Translations under genes and position numbers: made by a program
Assembly (NCBI GenBank): GCA_020061355.1
Contig: JAGUYK010000015.1
Coordinates: 1 to 64,000, forward strand
Source of the DNA: Ignavibacteriales bacterium
Lineage (GTDB): Bacteria > Bacteroidota > Ignavibacteria > Ignavibacteriales > Melioribacteraceae
Direction of reading: 5' to 3'
DNA: 64,000 nucleotides
In this document: in pieces, positions 50,563 through 61,058 of the stretch
Numbering within the stretch: position 1 is the first letter of the stretch
Layout: each line of letters starts with the position of its first letter
The notes under the pieces: generated by a model
The model's input: the letters and a program-made list of their open reading frames with translations, nothing else
Database searches by the model: none
Told to the model about the DNA's origin: nothing

Positions 50563-53394
50563 ATGGACTCTTTTAATAAAATATTGATCAAAGGGGCAAG
50601 AGAACACAATCTCAAGAACATAGATCTTGAGATACCTCGTGATTCTTTTGTCGTGATAACCGGATTATCCGGCTCGGGCAAGTCCTCACTTGCTTTTGAT
50701 ACAATTTACGCTGAAGGGCAAAGAAGATATATTGAATCTCTTTCATCCTACGCACGGCAATTCCTTAATATGCTTGAAAAACCGGATGTCGATTTAATCG
50801 AAGGTTTAAGTCCGGCAATCTCGATTGAACAAAAATCTACCGCCGGTAATCCACGATCAACTGTTGGCACTGTAACCGAAATTTACGATTACCTAAGATT
50901 ATTATATGCACGTGTCGGAATAGTCCATTGCTACAATTGCGGAAGATCTGTGGAAAAACAATCGTCAGATCAAATTATTGAAACTATTCTTACTGATTTT
51001 GATGAGAAGAAAATTCAGGTGTTTGCTCCGGTAGTTCGCGGGCGCAAAGGTCATTACCGTGAACTTTTTCAGGAAATTATTCGCGATGGATTTTTAAGAG
51101 TAAGGGTAGATGGCGAAGTAAAGGAACTGATAGATGATTTTAAGGTCGATAGATATAAAACTCATGATATTGAAATAGTTGTTGATAGAATGAAGGTTTC
51201 TGCAACTTCCCGTTATCGAATCCGCCAATCGATTGAAGTAGCATTAAATTATGGAAACGGCAATGTAATTGTTAATGATAGTGAAGAAGATCATTGGTAC
51301 AGCAGGAACTTTGCATGCGCCCATTGCGGAATCGGATTCCAGGAATTGGCTCCTAATTCATTCTCGTTTAATTCACCTTATGGTTCCTGTCCAGATTGTG
51401 ATGGTCTGGGAGAAAAGAAAGAACTTGATATTAACCTTATTATACCTGATCGCGATAGAACAATAAATGAGGAAGGAATAGCACCGCTTGGAAAACCAAG
51501 AAGCATCTGGTTTTTCAATCAACTTGAGAGTATAGCTGAAAGATTTGGATTTAGTTATGATGCTCCACTGAAGAATTTCACAGAAGAGCAGTGGAATATT
51601 CTTCTGAATGGTTCGAAGGAAAAAATCCCATTCAAATACACTTACGGTGGCGGCAGATCGGTTACCTATATGCATAAGTTTGGCGGCGTTCTTAATTATA
51701 TAAAACATTATTATGATAATACTTCTTCCAATAAAATACGGGAATGGGCTGAATCATTTATGAATACTCTTACATGTTCAACATGTAATGGAGGAAGATT
51801 AAAAAAGGAATCACTTGCTGTTAAGATTAATGAACTGAATATAGCTGAAGTAACTTCTCTTTCAATTGAAAAATGTCTTCAATTCTTCAAAGGTCTTAAG
51901 TTAACTGGAAGGGAAGAATTGATAGCTAAACAAATTCTAAAAGAGATTAGGTCAAGGTTAGAATTTCTGATGAATGTCGGACTTGAATATTTAACTCTTG
52001 ACCGATCAGCTCGCACAATATCAGGCGGTGAATCGCAAAGGATTAGATTAGCAACTCAAATCGGGTCGCAACTAACAGGAGTTTTATATGTACTCGATGA
52101 ACCGAGTATCGGACTTCATCAATCAGATAACATTAAACTCATTAACTCCTTGAAAAATTTACGGGATATTGGAAATACCGTGATTGTTGTTGAGCATGAC
52201 AGGGAAACTATTGAAAGTTCGGATTACATAGTCGATCTTGGTCCATTTGCAGGAGAACATGGCGGCGAAGTCTGCATAAGAGGTAATACTGATGAGATTG
52301 TAAGTTCGAAAAACGGAATTCATTCATTAACTATTCAATACCTTAGAAATAAAAAACGAATAGAGATTCCTGAAACAAGAAAGCATAGCAACGGAAAATT
52401 TATTGAATTGAAAGGTGCGTCGGGTAATAATCTTCAAAATGTAAATCTGAAAATCCCTATTGGATTGTTTATAGCAGTTACGGGAGTAAGCGGTTCGGGA
52501 AAATCTTCTTTGATTAATGAAACACTTGTTAAAATTCTATTCAAAAAAATCTACGAATCGAAAGTTGTGCCTCTTCCTTTTAAAGAAGTTAAAGGTTTGG
52601 AACATATCGACAAAATTATTGAAATTGATCAATCACCGATTGGCAGGACACCGCGATCAAATCCTGCAACCTATACCGGGTTATTCACTCATATTCGTGA
52701 TCTATTCGCACAGCTTCCGGAAGCTAAAATGAGAGGTTATGCAGCCGGAAGATTCAGTTTTAATGTTGCTGGCGGAAGATGCGAGGAATGTGAAGGTGAT
52801 GGTGTTAAAAAGATTGAAATGAATTTTCTACCGGATGTCTATGTAACATGCGAAGTCTGTAATGGAAAAAGATATAATCGGGAGACTCTTGAAATATTGT
52901 ATCGAACCAAATCGATTGCAGATGTGCTTGATATGACAGTAGAAAATGCTTTGGAGTTCTTTCAGGATTTCCCAACGATTCACAGAAAAATTAAAGGATT
53001 GTTCGATGTTGGTTTGGGTTATCTTAGGTTAGGTCAGCAGGCAACTACACTTTCCGGAGGTGAAGCACAAAGAGTAAAATTGGCATCTGAGCTTAGCAAA
53101 GTAAGCACAGGTAAGACATTGTATGTTTTGGATGAACCGACTACCGGCTTGCACTTCGAGGATGTAAGAATATTACTAAATGTATTAAATCAATTAGTTG
53201 AAAAAGGGAATACGGTTATTGTAGTTGAACATAATCTTGATGTTATTAAAGTTGCAGATCACATTATTGATTTAGGTCCGGGCGGCGGTGAGTACGGAGG
53301 AATTATAATTGCCACCGGTACTCCGGAAGAGATTAGCGAAAATCCTGAAAGTATAACAGGTAAATTTTTAAAGAAAGAATTATCACGTAATTAA
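50563..53394 (+). CDS. uvrA: excinuclease ABC subunit A
   Basis: 943 residues from ATG 50563 ([20 protein letters not shown]); an earlier TTG adds eight unconserved residues. Two ABC modules: Walker [15 protein letters not shown] and [14 protein letters not shown], signatures [12 protein letters not shown] and [12 protein letters not shown]. Zinc sites are CAHCG...CPDC and CEEC...CEVC. UvrA detects bulky DNA damage with UvrB in nucleotide excision repair. It is divergent from the yigZ gene. Confidence 0.97.
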   Translation: MDSFNKILIKGAREHNLKNIDLEIPRDSFVVITGLSGSGKSSLAFDTIYAEGQRRYIESLSSYARQFLNMLEKPDVDLIEGLSPAISIEQKSTAGNPRSTVGTVTEIYDYLRLLYARVGIVHCYNCGRSVEKQSSDQIIETILTDFDEKKIQVFAPVVRGRKGHYRELFQEIIRDGFLRVRVDGEVKELIDDFKVDRYKTHDIEIVVDRMKVSATSRYRIRQSIEVALNYGNGNVIVNDSEEDHWYSRNFACAHCGIGFQELAPNSFSFNSPYGSCPDCDGLGEKKELDINLIIPDRDRTINEEGIAPLGKPRSIWFFNQLESIAERFGFSYDAPLKNFTEEQWNILLNGSKEKIPFKYTYGGGRSVTYMHKFGGVLNYIKHYYDNTSSNKIREWAESFMNTLTCSTCNGGRLKKESLAVKINELNIAEVTSLSIEKCLQFFKGLKLTGREELIAKQILKEIRSRLEFLMNVGLEYLTLDRSARTISGGESQRIRLATQIGSQLTGVLYVLDEPSIGLHQSDNIKLINSLKNLRDIGNTVIVVEHDRETIESSDYIVDLGPFAGEHGGEVCIRGNTDEIVSSKNGIHSLTIQYLRNKKRIEIPETRKHSNGKFIELKGASGNNLQNVNLKIPIGLFIAVTGVSGSGKSSLINETLVKILFKKIYESKVVPLPFKEVKGLEHIDKIIEIDQSPIGRTPRSNPATYTGLFTHIRDLFAQLPEAKMRGYAAGRFSFNVAGGRCEECEGDGVKKIEMNFLPDVYVTCEVCNGKRYNRETLEILYRTKSIADVLDMTVENALEFFQDFPTIHRKIKGLFDVGLGYLRLGQQATTLSGGEAQRVKLASELSKVSTGKTLYVLDEPTTGLHFEDVRILLNVLNQLVEKGNTVIVVEHNLDVIKVADHIIDLGPGGGEYGGIIIATGTPEEISENPESITGKFLKKELSRN

Positions 53395-53404
53395 AAGAGG
53401 TTAT

Positions 53405-53764
53405 ATGAAATCAACTGTAAATGAATTTCGTTCTTATCGAACCGAAATGAATGATAGAATCCTTAATTCCGGGTTCAGAGATTTTAATAAATATTTTGCG
53501 CTCGATAATAAAGCTTATATAGACGGAGCACTGACTGCAAAGACAAAAGAATTAATGGGGCTTGTTGCTTCAATGGTTTTACGATGCAATGACTGCATAC
53601 TTTATCATATTGACCGCTCTATTCAGGAGGGCGCAACAGAACAGGAACTATATGAAACATTTAACATCGCTTTAATTGTGGGCGGATCTATTGTAATTCC
53701 TCATTTACGTTATGCAGTTGAAAAAATGGATGAGATAATCAATGAAAAAAACAAAAACCAATAA
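53405..53764 (+). CDS. AhpD-like / carboxymuconolactone decarboxylase family protein
   Basis: 119 residues, all helical. The redox motif CNDC with a following His is in VLRCNDCILYHIDRSIQEGA (about 59-78), as in AhpD-like proteins. Members act as thiol peroxidase partners or have unknown roles. It starts 10 nt after uvrA and overlaps the next gene by 23 nt, so it is cotranslated with it. Confidence 0.85.
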   Translation: MKSTVNEFRSYRTEMNDRILNSGFRDFNKYFALDNKAYIDGALTAKTKELMGLVASMVLRCNDCILYHIDRSIQEGATEQELYETFNIALIVGGSIVIPHLRYAVEKMDEIINEKNKNQ

Positions 53765-55094
53765 ACTGATTATTCCCAAATCTATTGTAACTGTTGACGC
53801 TCAAGAGCGGATACTTTTCAATCACGCTATCGAGATTGACAATGGGATAATTAATCGAATTGCTCCAGTAGCCGAATTTAATCTGGATACTTTTTATGGC
53901 GAAATATTTCGATATGAAAATTTCACTCTGGTTCCCGGATTTATTCAAACACATATCCATCTCTGTCAAACTCTATTTAGAGGATTGGCAGACGATCTTG
54001 AATTATTAGATTGGCTGCAGAAAAAAATCTTTCCATTCGAAAACTCTCATAATAAGGAATCCTTGAGAATATCGGTACAGCTAGGATTGAATGAACTTAT
54101 TGCAGGTGGTACTACAACAATTGTTGATATGGGTACTCTGAGGCATCAGGAAGTAATATTTGAAGAATTAATAAAATCCGGAATTAGAGCTTATGCCGGT
54201 AAATGTATGATAGATGTGAATGACCTTTATCCCGAATTTTTTGAATCAAAAGAAGAGGGAATTGAGTCTTCATATCAATTTGCTAAAGAGTTTCATAATA
54301 AAACTAATGGTAAAATAAAATATGCGTTTGCACCAAGATTTGTTCTATCATGTACGGAAAAACTTCTGATTGAGACAAAAGAAATGATGAAAGATTTTCC
54401 GGGATCTTTTTTCCATACTCATGCATCGGAGAATAAAAAGGAGTTTGAAGTTGTTAAGCAGATGCATGGTAAACCAAATGTTGAATATTTTGATTCGATT
54501 GGAATTTTAGATGATAGAACGGTGCTTGCTCATTGCATTCATTTAGAAACCGAGGAGTATAAATCATTAAAGAAAAGAAACGTGAGAGTTTCTCATTGTC
54601 CCTCTTCGAACCTTAAACTTGGTTCTGGAATTGCCAATATTCCTTATATGCTTAAAAATGGGATCTCGGTTTCGTTGGGAGCCGATGGCGCTCCGTGTAA
54701 TAATTCATTAAGTATTTTTAAGGAAATGCATCTGGCTGCGATGATACATAAGCCAATTCATGGTCCAACTTCTATGGATGCAAAAACAGTTTTTAAGCTT
54801 GCTACAATTGATGGTGCTCGGGCACTTCATATGCAGAATGAAATCGGGAGTATTGAAGTTGGGAAAAAGGCAGATCTGGTTTTATTGAACCTGGAGAAAT
54901 CAGATCAGACACTTCATGGAAATGAAGATTCAATCTATTCTAAGATTGTTTATTCATCCAACAAGGATTGTGTGAAAAATGTTTTTATTAACGGAGAATT
55001 GGTAACTGCAGACGGGATCTGCACTTTATACGATGAACAAAAATTAATGAGTGACGGAAAAGAAGAATTAAGGAAATTAATCGGCAGAGTATAA
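53742..55094 (+). CDS. amidohydrolase, MtaD-like adenosine-type deaminase
   Basis: 450 residues. Metal and catalytic motifs of subtype III amidohydrolases: THIHLCQTL (HXH), FFHTHASENKKE, LAHCIHL, and VSLGADGAPCNNSLSIFKEM (final Asp). The closest known group is 5-methylthioadenosine / S-adenosylhomocysteine / 5'-deoxyadenosine deaminase. Guanine deaminase-like or other purine deaminases are possible. RdgB, a purine nucleotide housekeeping enzyme, follows. Confidence 0.85.
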   Translation: MKKTKTNKLIIPKSIVTVDAQERILFNHAIEIDNGIINRIAPVAEFNLDTFYGEIFRYENFTLVPGFIQTHIHLCQTLFRGLADDLELLDWLQKKIFPFENSHNKESLRISVQLGLNELIAGGTTTIVDMGTLRHQEVIFEELIKSGIRAYAGKCMIDVNDLYPEFFESKEEGIESSYQFAKEFHNKTNGKIKYAFAPRFVLSCTEKLLIETKEMMKDFPGSFFHTHASENKKEFEVVKQMHGKPNVEYFDSIGILDDRTVLAHCIHLETEEYKSLKKRNVRVSHCPSSNLKLGSGIANIPYMLKNGISVSLGADGAPCNNSLSIFKEMHLAAMIHKPIHGPTSMDAKTVFKLATIDGARALHMQNEIGSIEVGKKADLVLLNLEKSDQTLHGNEDSIYSKIVYSSNKDCVKNVFINGELVTADGICTLYDEQKLMSDGKEELRKLIGRV

Positions 55095-55119
55095 CAATAG
55101 AATTTCAATTGGAGTTAAA

Positions 55120-55707
55120 TTGAAGATAATATTTGCCAGTCAGAACTTGGGTAAAGTAAAAGAAGTAAAAGCTATTTTTAATAATTCACATTTTGAAATT
55201 ATTTCACTTTATGATCTCGGGAATAAGATAGATATAGAAGAAACCGGTTTAACATTTTCTGAAAACGCCTGGCTTAAAGCGAAAGCTGTTTATGATATTT
55301 ATAATGAGCCGACACTTGCAGATGATTCAGGACTAATGATTGAGCAGCTTGATGGAAGACCGGGAGTAATATCTGCCCGTTACTCAGGGGAGAATTGTAC
55401 TTTTAAGGATAATAATGTAAAAGTTATAAATGAACTATCAAAATTTCCGGAACCGCATAAAGCTAAATTTGTCAGTACGGCAGTTTATTACGACGGCAAA
55501 AACAGAATAGAATCGGTTGGTGAACTTCATGGGGTAATTATCAAAGAAGAGAAGGGAACTAACGGTTTTGGTTACGATCCGATCTTTATTCCTGATGGTT
55601 TTGAACAGACAGTAGGCGAGCTTGAATTGGATTTAAAAAATGAGATTAGCCACCGGGCTAAGTCATTTGAAAAACTAAAAAAAATACTCCTGGAAAAGTT
55701 CTGCTAA
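55120..55707 (+). CDS. rdgB: non-canonical purine NTP pyrophosphatase (RdgB/HAM1)
   Basis: 195 residues from TTG 55120 after GGAG. Motifs: FASQNLGKVKEVKAIF, ADDSGLMIEQLDGRPGVISA, RYSGEN, and GTNGFGYDPIFIPDGFEQTV. RdgB cleaves ITP, dITP and XTP to protect DNA. It ends in the convergent gap before the ABC-F gene. Confidence 0.95.
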   Translation: MKIIFASQNLGKVKEVKAIFNNSHFEIISLYDLGNKIDIEETGLTFSENAWLKAKAVYDIYNEPTLADDSGLMIEQLDGRPGVISARYSGENCTFKDNNVKVINELSKFPEPHKAKFVSTAVYYDGKNRIESVGELHGVIIKEEKGTNGFGYDPIFIPDGFEQTVGELELDLKNEISHRAKSFEKLKKILLEKFC

Positions 55708-55721
55708 TTATTTTATTCCCC

Positions 55722-55741
55722 TTGAATTGAATTGAATTGAA
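55722..55741. repeat. four perfect tandem copies of TTGAA
   Basis: TTGAA is repeated four times without interruption in the 49-nt gap between the convergent rdgB and ABC-F genes. It is noncoding and short. No effect on either gene is obvious. Confidence 0.7.
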
Positions 55742-55756
55742 GTGTTACTGAAAAGT

Positions 55757-57640
55757 TTAGCTGGAATTTTTAATTTGTTCGAGTTCCTCCCATCTTTCAT
55801 ATAGGTTTTTAACTTTTATTCTGGCTTCCTCGAGCTGATTTGATAATTCGGTAGATTGTGTCGCGTACTTAGCAAAAAAATCCGGAGAAGAAAATATGTT
55901 TTCTATTCTTTCTATTTCGGATTCTTCTTTCAGAATATTTTCTTCAATAGTTTCCAGCTCTTTAGATTCCTTCCAGGTGATTTTTCTAATTTTTGATTTT
56001 TCGCGAGTTACTTCCTTTTTTACTTTTGAAGTCTGGTTAATTGATTCCGTCTGCCTCAGCTTTCTTTTATAGATATAATAATCATAATCACCTTCACTGT
56101 ATAAAATTTGACCGTCACCTTCAAGTGCAATTATTCCATTACAAATTCTATTCAAGAAATATCTATCATGGCTTACAACAACAACACAACCATCAAATGA
56201 GATAAGCGCTTCTTCAAGCACACGTAAAGTTGGAAGATCAAGGTCGTTTGTCGGTTCGTCAAGTAGTAAAAAGTTACCACCGTTTTTAAGGATTTGCGCA
56301 AGTGTCAACCGGCTCTTTTCTCCGCCAGAAAGCCTTCCGATTAAAGTATTGATCCGGTCATCACTGAAAAGGAATCGGCGCAAGTATGTCCAAACACTCA
56401 ATTGCTGTTTCCCAAACTTTACAAAATCATTTCCATCACCAATTGCCTTAATAACAGTATCCTCATCATTAAGCAGAAGCCTTGATTGGTCTACATAATT
56501 AAAGTCGGTTTTCTCACCGTAATCTATTTGACCTGTGGTTGGCTTAATTTCACCTAACAGAATTTTGAGTAGAGTTGTCTTCCCGACCCCATTATTTCCA
56601 ACTACTCCAATTCTATTGCCGGCTTTGAAGGCATAGTTGAAACTACTAAACAGAGTTTTACCACCGAACTCAATCCCAACGTTTTTGAGCTCCAAAATTT
56701 TATTGCCAAGTTTTTCAGCCGGAGGAATTATCATTTCAACATTGAGTTCAACTTCAGCGTTTTCTTTATTCTCAGTTTCATAAAAATTATTTAATCGGCT
56801 TTTTGATTTTGTTCTGCGGGCACGTGGACCGCGTATCACCCATTCCAGTTCCTTACGAAGAAAAAGCTGGCGTTTTCTTTCTTCAACTTCCTTTATAGCC
56901 TGGCGCTGAGATTTATTGATTAAGTAATCGGTATAATTTCCTTTATGAGAATAAAATGTTCCCGATGACAATTCTACAATTCTATTTGCTATTCGATCGA
57001 GAAAGTATCGGTCGTGTGTTACAAAAATACATGTGCCGGAATATTCTGCAAGATAGTTTTCTATCCATTCTATTGAATTTGTGTCAAGATGATTTGTAGG
57101 CTCATCAAGGATTAGCAAATCGGGTTTAGAGATTAGTGCCCGGCACAAAGCAACGCGACGTTTTTCTCCCCCCGAAAGTGTATTAACCATTCTTTCTTTC
57201 GGAGGGGCATTTAATGATTTCATCAACAGGTTAATATTCTTTTCGAGGTTCCAGCCATCTAACTCAGCAATTTTGATCTCAATTTTATCACGAACCGGTG
57301 AATTAAATGGTATCTGCTTGTATTCATCCAGAAGTGAAAGAACCTGCTCCGCACCCTGTAGAATATTTGAATGTACGTTTCCTGTCTCATCTAATGTAAA
57401 CTCTTGTGAAAGAAAACCAATTACCAGATCTCTACGCTTTGCAATCTCACCGGAATCATACGGCATTGTTCCCGAGATAATTTTTAGGAACGTGGATTTA
57501 CCGGCACCATTTCTGCCAACAAGTCCAATTCTATCATTCTCGTGAATGCTTAGAGAGGCTTTATTGAGAATAATCTGTTCTCCAAAGTGAACTTCAAGTT
57601 CTTTTGCTGTAAGAATAACAGGATTAACTGTAATTGCCAT
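55757..57640 (-). CDS. ABC-F family ATPase (Uup-like)
   Basis: 627 residues, two ABC domains without membrane segments. Walker A: GRNGAGKSTFLK and GNNGVGKTTLLK. Signatures: LSGGEKRRVALC and LSGGEKSRLTLA. Walker B: LLILDEPTNHLDTNS and FLLLDEPTNDLDLPT. A charged linker near 240-300 and a C-terminal coiled coil (about 565-620) resemble Uup. ABC-F proteins act on the ribosome. It is 3 nt after ubiE on the same strand, hence cotranscribed. Confidence 0.93.
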   Translation of the reverse strand: MAITVNPVILTAKELEVHFGEQIILNKASLSIHENDRIGLVGRNGAGKSTFLKIISGTMPYDSGEIAKRRDLVIGFLSQEFTLDETGNVHSNILQGAEQVLSLLDEYKQIPFNSPVRDKIEIKIAELDGWNLEKNINLLMKSLNAPPKERMVNTLSGGEKRRVALCRALISKPDLLILDEPTNHLDTNSIEWIENYLAEYSGTCIFVTHDRYFLDRIANRIVELSSGTFYSHKGNYTDYLINKSQRQAIKEVEERKRQLFLRKELEWVIRGPRARRTKSKSRLNNFYETENKENAEVELNVEMIIPPAEKLGNKILELKNVGIEFGGKTLFSSFNYAFKAGNRIGVVGNNGVGKTTLLKILLGEIKPTTGQIDYGEKTDFNYVDQSRLLLNDEDTVIKAIGDGNDFVKFGKQQLSVWTYLRRFLFSDDRINTLIGRLSGGEKSRLTLAQILKNGGNFLLLDEPTNDLDLPTLRVLEEALISFDGCVVVVSHDRYFLNRICNGIIALEGDGQILYSEGDYDYYIYKRKLRQTESINQTSKVKKEVTREKSKIRKITWKESKELETIEENILKEESEIERIENIFSSPDFFAKYATQSTELSNQLEEARIKVKNLYERWEELEQIKNSS

Positions 57641-57643
57641 TTT

Positions 57644-58336
57644 TTACTTCCCGGCGATAACTACTTGAACAAGACCAAAAGTAAGCGAGTGTTTTTGAAC
57701 TGTGATAAAGCCAGCTTCTTTAAATAATTTAACCAGATCTACATTCTTATCAAACTCCCCGACGGATTCCGGTAAATAGGTATAAGCCTCATTGTCTTTC
57801 GAAATCATTTTTCCTATGAATGGCAAAACTTTGTTAAAGTAGAATAGGTATAAATTCCTAATGATCGGACTAGAAGGAAGTCTGAACTCTAAAACCGTAA
57901 CTTTCCCATTAGGGATAAGAATCCGGTTAAAAGATTTGAAGGCTTGCGGGATGTTGTAAAAATTTCGGACTCCAAAAGCGACGGTGATATTAGTAAATGA
58001 TTCGTCCTTAAATGGTAAATATTCTGCAACACATTGAGTAGTTTTACCGTTAATCCATTTTACTTTTTTATCGAACAAATGTAGCATATTAATTGAGAGG
58101 TCGGCACCGTAAATATTCTTAATCCCTGCCTTATTAGCTGCAATAGAAAAATCTCCGGTACCGCATGCAATGTCTAATAAGATAGAGTCGGCATTCGTTC
58201 CGCTAAATTTGATTGCTTTCTTACGCCAGTAAAAATCTATTCCCAGACTTAAAAAGTGATTCAGGAAATCATACCGGTAGGAAATCGAATCGAATATTCT
58301 TTTTACCCGGTCTTTTTTGTTTTGTGTTTCTTCCAT
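57644..58336 (-). CDS. menG: demethylmenaquinone methyltransferase (UbiE/MenG)
   Basis: 230 residues, class I methyltransferase with LLDIACGTGDFSIAANKAGI and a UbiE-type RVKRIFDSISYRYDFLNHF at the N-terminus. C-terminal KHSLTFGLVQVVIAGK matches the family. It does the last step of menaquinone synthesis. The ubiE name is also used; menG fits better because this group is expected to use menaquinone, which is inferred. Confidence 0.93.
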   Translation of the reverse strand: MEETQNKKDRVKRIFDSISYRYDFLNHFLSLGIDFYWRKKAIKFSGTNADSILLDIACGTGDFSIAANKAGIKNIYGADLSINMLHLFDKKVKWINGKTTQCVAEYLPFKDESFTNITVAFGVRNFYNIPQAFKSFNRILIPNGKVTVLEFRLPSSPIIRNLYLFYFNKVLPFIGKMISKDNEAYTYLPESVGEFDKNVDLVKLFKEAGFITVQKHSLTFGLVQVVIAGK

Positions 58337-58386
58337 TTTCGATAATTAATTACTACTTTTTAATGTAAATATTTCAGGAAACGGTA

Positions 58387-58713
58387 ATGGATAAATACTT
58401 AAAAGCTATAAAACAAAATGTCTGCTCAATATGTGTCGACTCAAACGAAAAAGGAAGATGCACATTAAACGAAAATGAAGTCTGTGCGGTTGAGTTATAT
58501 CTTCCAAAGATCATAAATGTTATACACAATAATGAAAATGAAGAATTAACAAAAATATATAAAAATCTGAAAGAAACCGTTTGTATTGAATGTCATACAC
58601 AGAATGAAGACGGTCATTGTTATTTACGTGAAGATGCAAATTGTTCACTTGACCGATATTTCTATTTGATTGTCGAAACAATTCAAAAAGTAGATGCCGG
58701 TATTCTAACCTGA
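58387..58713 (+). CDS. protein with two tandem four-cysteine repeats
   Basis: 108 residues, no family recognized. Two copies of CX2CX8CX7C have identical spacing: C13, C16, C25, C33 and C66, C69, C78, C86. Each is followed by an amphipathic helix (VELYLPKIINVI and LDRYFYLIVETI). The eight cysteines suggest two metal (zinc or iron-sulfur) sites, or a redox role. No signal peptide or membrane segment was seen. It is divergent from menG, and its end overlaps the convergent PAP2 gene by 9 nt. Confidence 0.8.
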   Translation: MDKYLKAIKQNVCSICVDSNEKGRCTLNENEVCAVELYLPKIINVIHNNENEELTKIYKNLKETVCIECHTQNEDGHCYLREDANCSLDRYFYLIVETIQKVDAGILT

Positions 58714-59679
58714 TGATTCTTTTTTATTACTTTTAAAAATGCCGAAGTTTATCCTTTCATTATTTAATCGATTCCACCGGGTATAGATTTGTTTACCGCT
58801 CCATATTGTAAAGAGCATAAACAGAGCACCGCCAATAAGGTCAATTATATAATGATATCTTAAATAAACAGTTGCGAATATTAATAACGTTCCATTTATT
58901 AAGAAAAAATATTTCACACGACTATTGAACTTGAATGAAAGAAACATAACCAATAATGTCATTTGAGTATGACCGCTTGGGAATACATCTCTCTGTACAA
59001 TCTTTTCCGGGTTCAATGTACCCGATGGAATAGACTCACCCGAGTTTACAATCTCTCTTAGAAAATCTGTAATGAATACGCCCGGCATTTCAAGATTATT
59101 TGATGCAAAGTCGTGCAATGTGAACCTTGGACCAATTGCGGGTACTAATAGGTATCCGATGAATGATAGAATAAATCCATAAACGATTATAAAAGCGCTG
59201 TAATCGAGGTCATTAACTCTATTAGAAAGAATAAACTCGAGCCCGAGAATTACAGGTAAAAAGAAAAATGTTGCATATACAATCTGTAATAATTCAGTTA
59301 AATATGGATTCGAAATTTTATATAATTCAACTGTTGGGTCTACACCTAAAATAAATCTGTCAATTGCAATTAATATGTCGTCATAAATTACTCCACGGAT
59401 CGGATCAACCATAAGGTAAAGTTCTTTAAAGAAAACAAATATTAAAGGAACGAGATACCAATAATGAAGTTGGTGCCAGATTGTATTCTTATCTTTCTTT
59501 ATGTTAATTACTATGAAGATAATAGATATAACAATGATAACATTGATCAATATATTAAGATACCAGTATTCAATACGGTTAATAAATATTAAGTTTAGAA
59601 GAGATAAAAGAACACAAAAGGTAATTACGATTATGTCGGTTGCATTTAAAGATAATAAAAATGAATTACTTCGCTTCAT
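58705..59679 (-). CDS. PAP2 superfamily membrane phosphatase
   Basis: 324 residues from ATG 59679, two nt after the mgtE stop (a TTG two codons earlier is possible). About six membrane helices. The phosphatase motifs are PSGHTQM (central) and YLRYHYIIDLIGG (catalytic His/Asp end). The overall layout resembles the inositol phosphorylceramide synthase (AUR1-like) branch of PAP2 proteins, which transfer or hydrolyse lipid phosphates. The substrate is unknown. Confidence 0.85.
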   Translation of the reverse strand: MKRSNSFLLSLNATDIIVITFCVLLSLLNLIFINRIEYWYLNILINVIIVISIIFIVINIKKDKNTIWHQLHYWYLVPLIFVFFKELYLMVDPIRGVIYDDILIAIDRFILGVDPTVELYKISNPYLTELLQIVYATFFFLPVILGLEFILSNRVNDLDYSAFIIVYGFILSFIGYLLVPAIGPRFTLHDFASNNLEMPGVFITDFLREIVNSGESIPSGTLNPEKIVQRDVFPSGHTQMTLLVMFLSFKFNSRVKYFFLINGTLLIFATVYLRYHYIIDLIGGALFMLFTIWSGKQIYTRWNRLNNERINFGIFKSNKKESSG

Positions 59680-59681
59680 TA

Positions 59682-61058
59682 TCAAAGGAATGCAAATGTT
59701 ATTATTGAGAGATATATACTTAAACCGAAAATGTCATTCATTGTTGTAACAAATGGACCGGTTGCAACTGCCGGATCTGCACCAAATTTCTTTAGGATTA
59801 GTGGAATTGTTGAACCAACTACAGTTGCGAATATCATAATAAGTAAAAGAGAAATTGCAAGGGCTATTGAGAATTTAATTTCTGCATCAAATAAAAAATG
59901 AGTTGCTATAATTAGTATTACGCCGCATACTAAACCATTGAATAATCCTACTATAAATTCTTTAATTATTTTTTTATAACTATTACTAAACCAAATATCA
60001 TGTTCTGTTAATCTACGGACCATAACAATTGCTGCTTGAGTTCCGGAACTTCCGCCCATAGCCATAACAACTGGAATGAAAAAACTTGCAATCAGGATTT
60101 TTTCTATTGATGCTTGGAAAGAGGATAAAACCACCGCGCTGATAAGCTCGCCAAAGAGTGCCACAAATAGCCACGGAAGTCTAATACGTGAAATTTTAAA
60201 TGAACTATCGCTAATCTCTTCTTCTTCCGATAAACCTGCAAACTTCTGAATATCCTCTTCGGCTTCTTCACCAATAACATCAACTATATCATCAATCGTT
60301 ATCCTGCCAAGCATTATTCCGTTATCATCCACAACAGGTATTGAAACCAAATCATATTTCTTCATCAAATTTGCAACAAGTTCCTGATCATCGTCGGGGT
60401 TAACCGAAATTAAATCTTCTTCAAGTATAGTCGAGACTTTTGTATCAAGAGGATGTAATAAGAGCGATTTTAAAAGGATGAATCCAATCAGTTCTTCATT
60501 TTGTTTTGTAACGTAGATATAATAAATGTGATCAATGATATCTGCTTTATTTCGCACCTGTTCAATAGCATCAGCAATTGTCGCATCTTCGAAAACATGA
60601 ACGAAGTCGCTTGTCATGATACCGCCGGCAGAATCCTCGCGGTACTTCAAAAGTTCTTTTACATCTTCAGATGATTCAGGTTCAATATACCCGAGAACCT
60701 GTTCAGCAACTTTATCGGGGAGTTCACTAACTATATCTGTTGCATCGTCAGTATCCAGCTCGTCAATGATGTCCGCAATTTTTTCGGCATTAACTTCTTC
60801 AAGGATTTTCTCGCGGATGTTTTCATCCAGTTCGGTGATAACCTCGCTTGCTGTTTCAGTATCCAGAATATTAAATGCAAACCTGGCTTTGTCTTTATCG
60901 AGGTGATTAATAATTTCAGCTATATCAGCCGAATGGATATCTGCAAAAATAGTAAGGAGGCTTTGAGCTGCTTCTTCCTCAATTAGAACTTTAATATTAT
61001 CGATAATTTCCGGATCATCTTCGAGGAGTTCGTGCAGACTTTTTAATTCTTCAGCCAT
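59682..61058 (-). CDS. mgtE: magnesium transporter MgtE
   Basis: 458 residues: a cytoplasmic MgtE N domain (about 1-130, repeated acidic helices), a CBS pair (about 131-255), and five membrane helices. Signatures are MGGSSGTQAAIVMVRR and DPAVATGPFVTTMNDIFGL. MgtE is a Mg2+-gated channel for magnesium uptake. Its start overlaps the end of rsmA by 8 nt. Confidence 0.95.
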   Translation of the reverse strand: MAEELKSLHELLEDDPEIIDNIKVLIEEEAAQSLLTIFADIHSADIAEIINHLDKDKARFAFNILDTETASEVITELDENIREKILEEVNAEKIADIIDELDTDDATDIVSELPDKVAEQVLGYIEPESSEDVKELLKYREDSAGGIMTSDFVHVFEDATIADAIEQVRNKADIIDHIYYIYVTKQNEELIGFILLKSLLLHPLDTKVSTILEEDLISVNPDDDQELVANLMKKYDLVSIPVVDDNGIMLGRITIDDIVDVIGEEAEEDIQKFAGLSEEEEISDSSFKISRIRLPWLFVALFGELISAVVLSSFQASIEKILIASFFIPVVMAMGGSSGTQAAIVMVRRLTEHDIWFSNSYKKIIKEFIVGLFNGLVCGVILIIATHFLFDAEIKFSIALAISLLLIMIFATVVGSTIPLILKKFGADPAVATGPFVTTMNDIFGLSIYLSIITFAFL

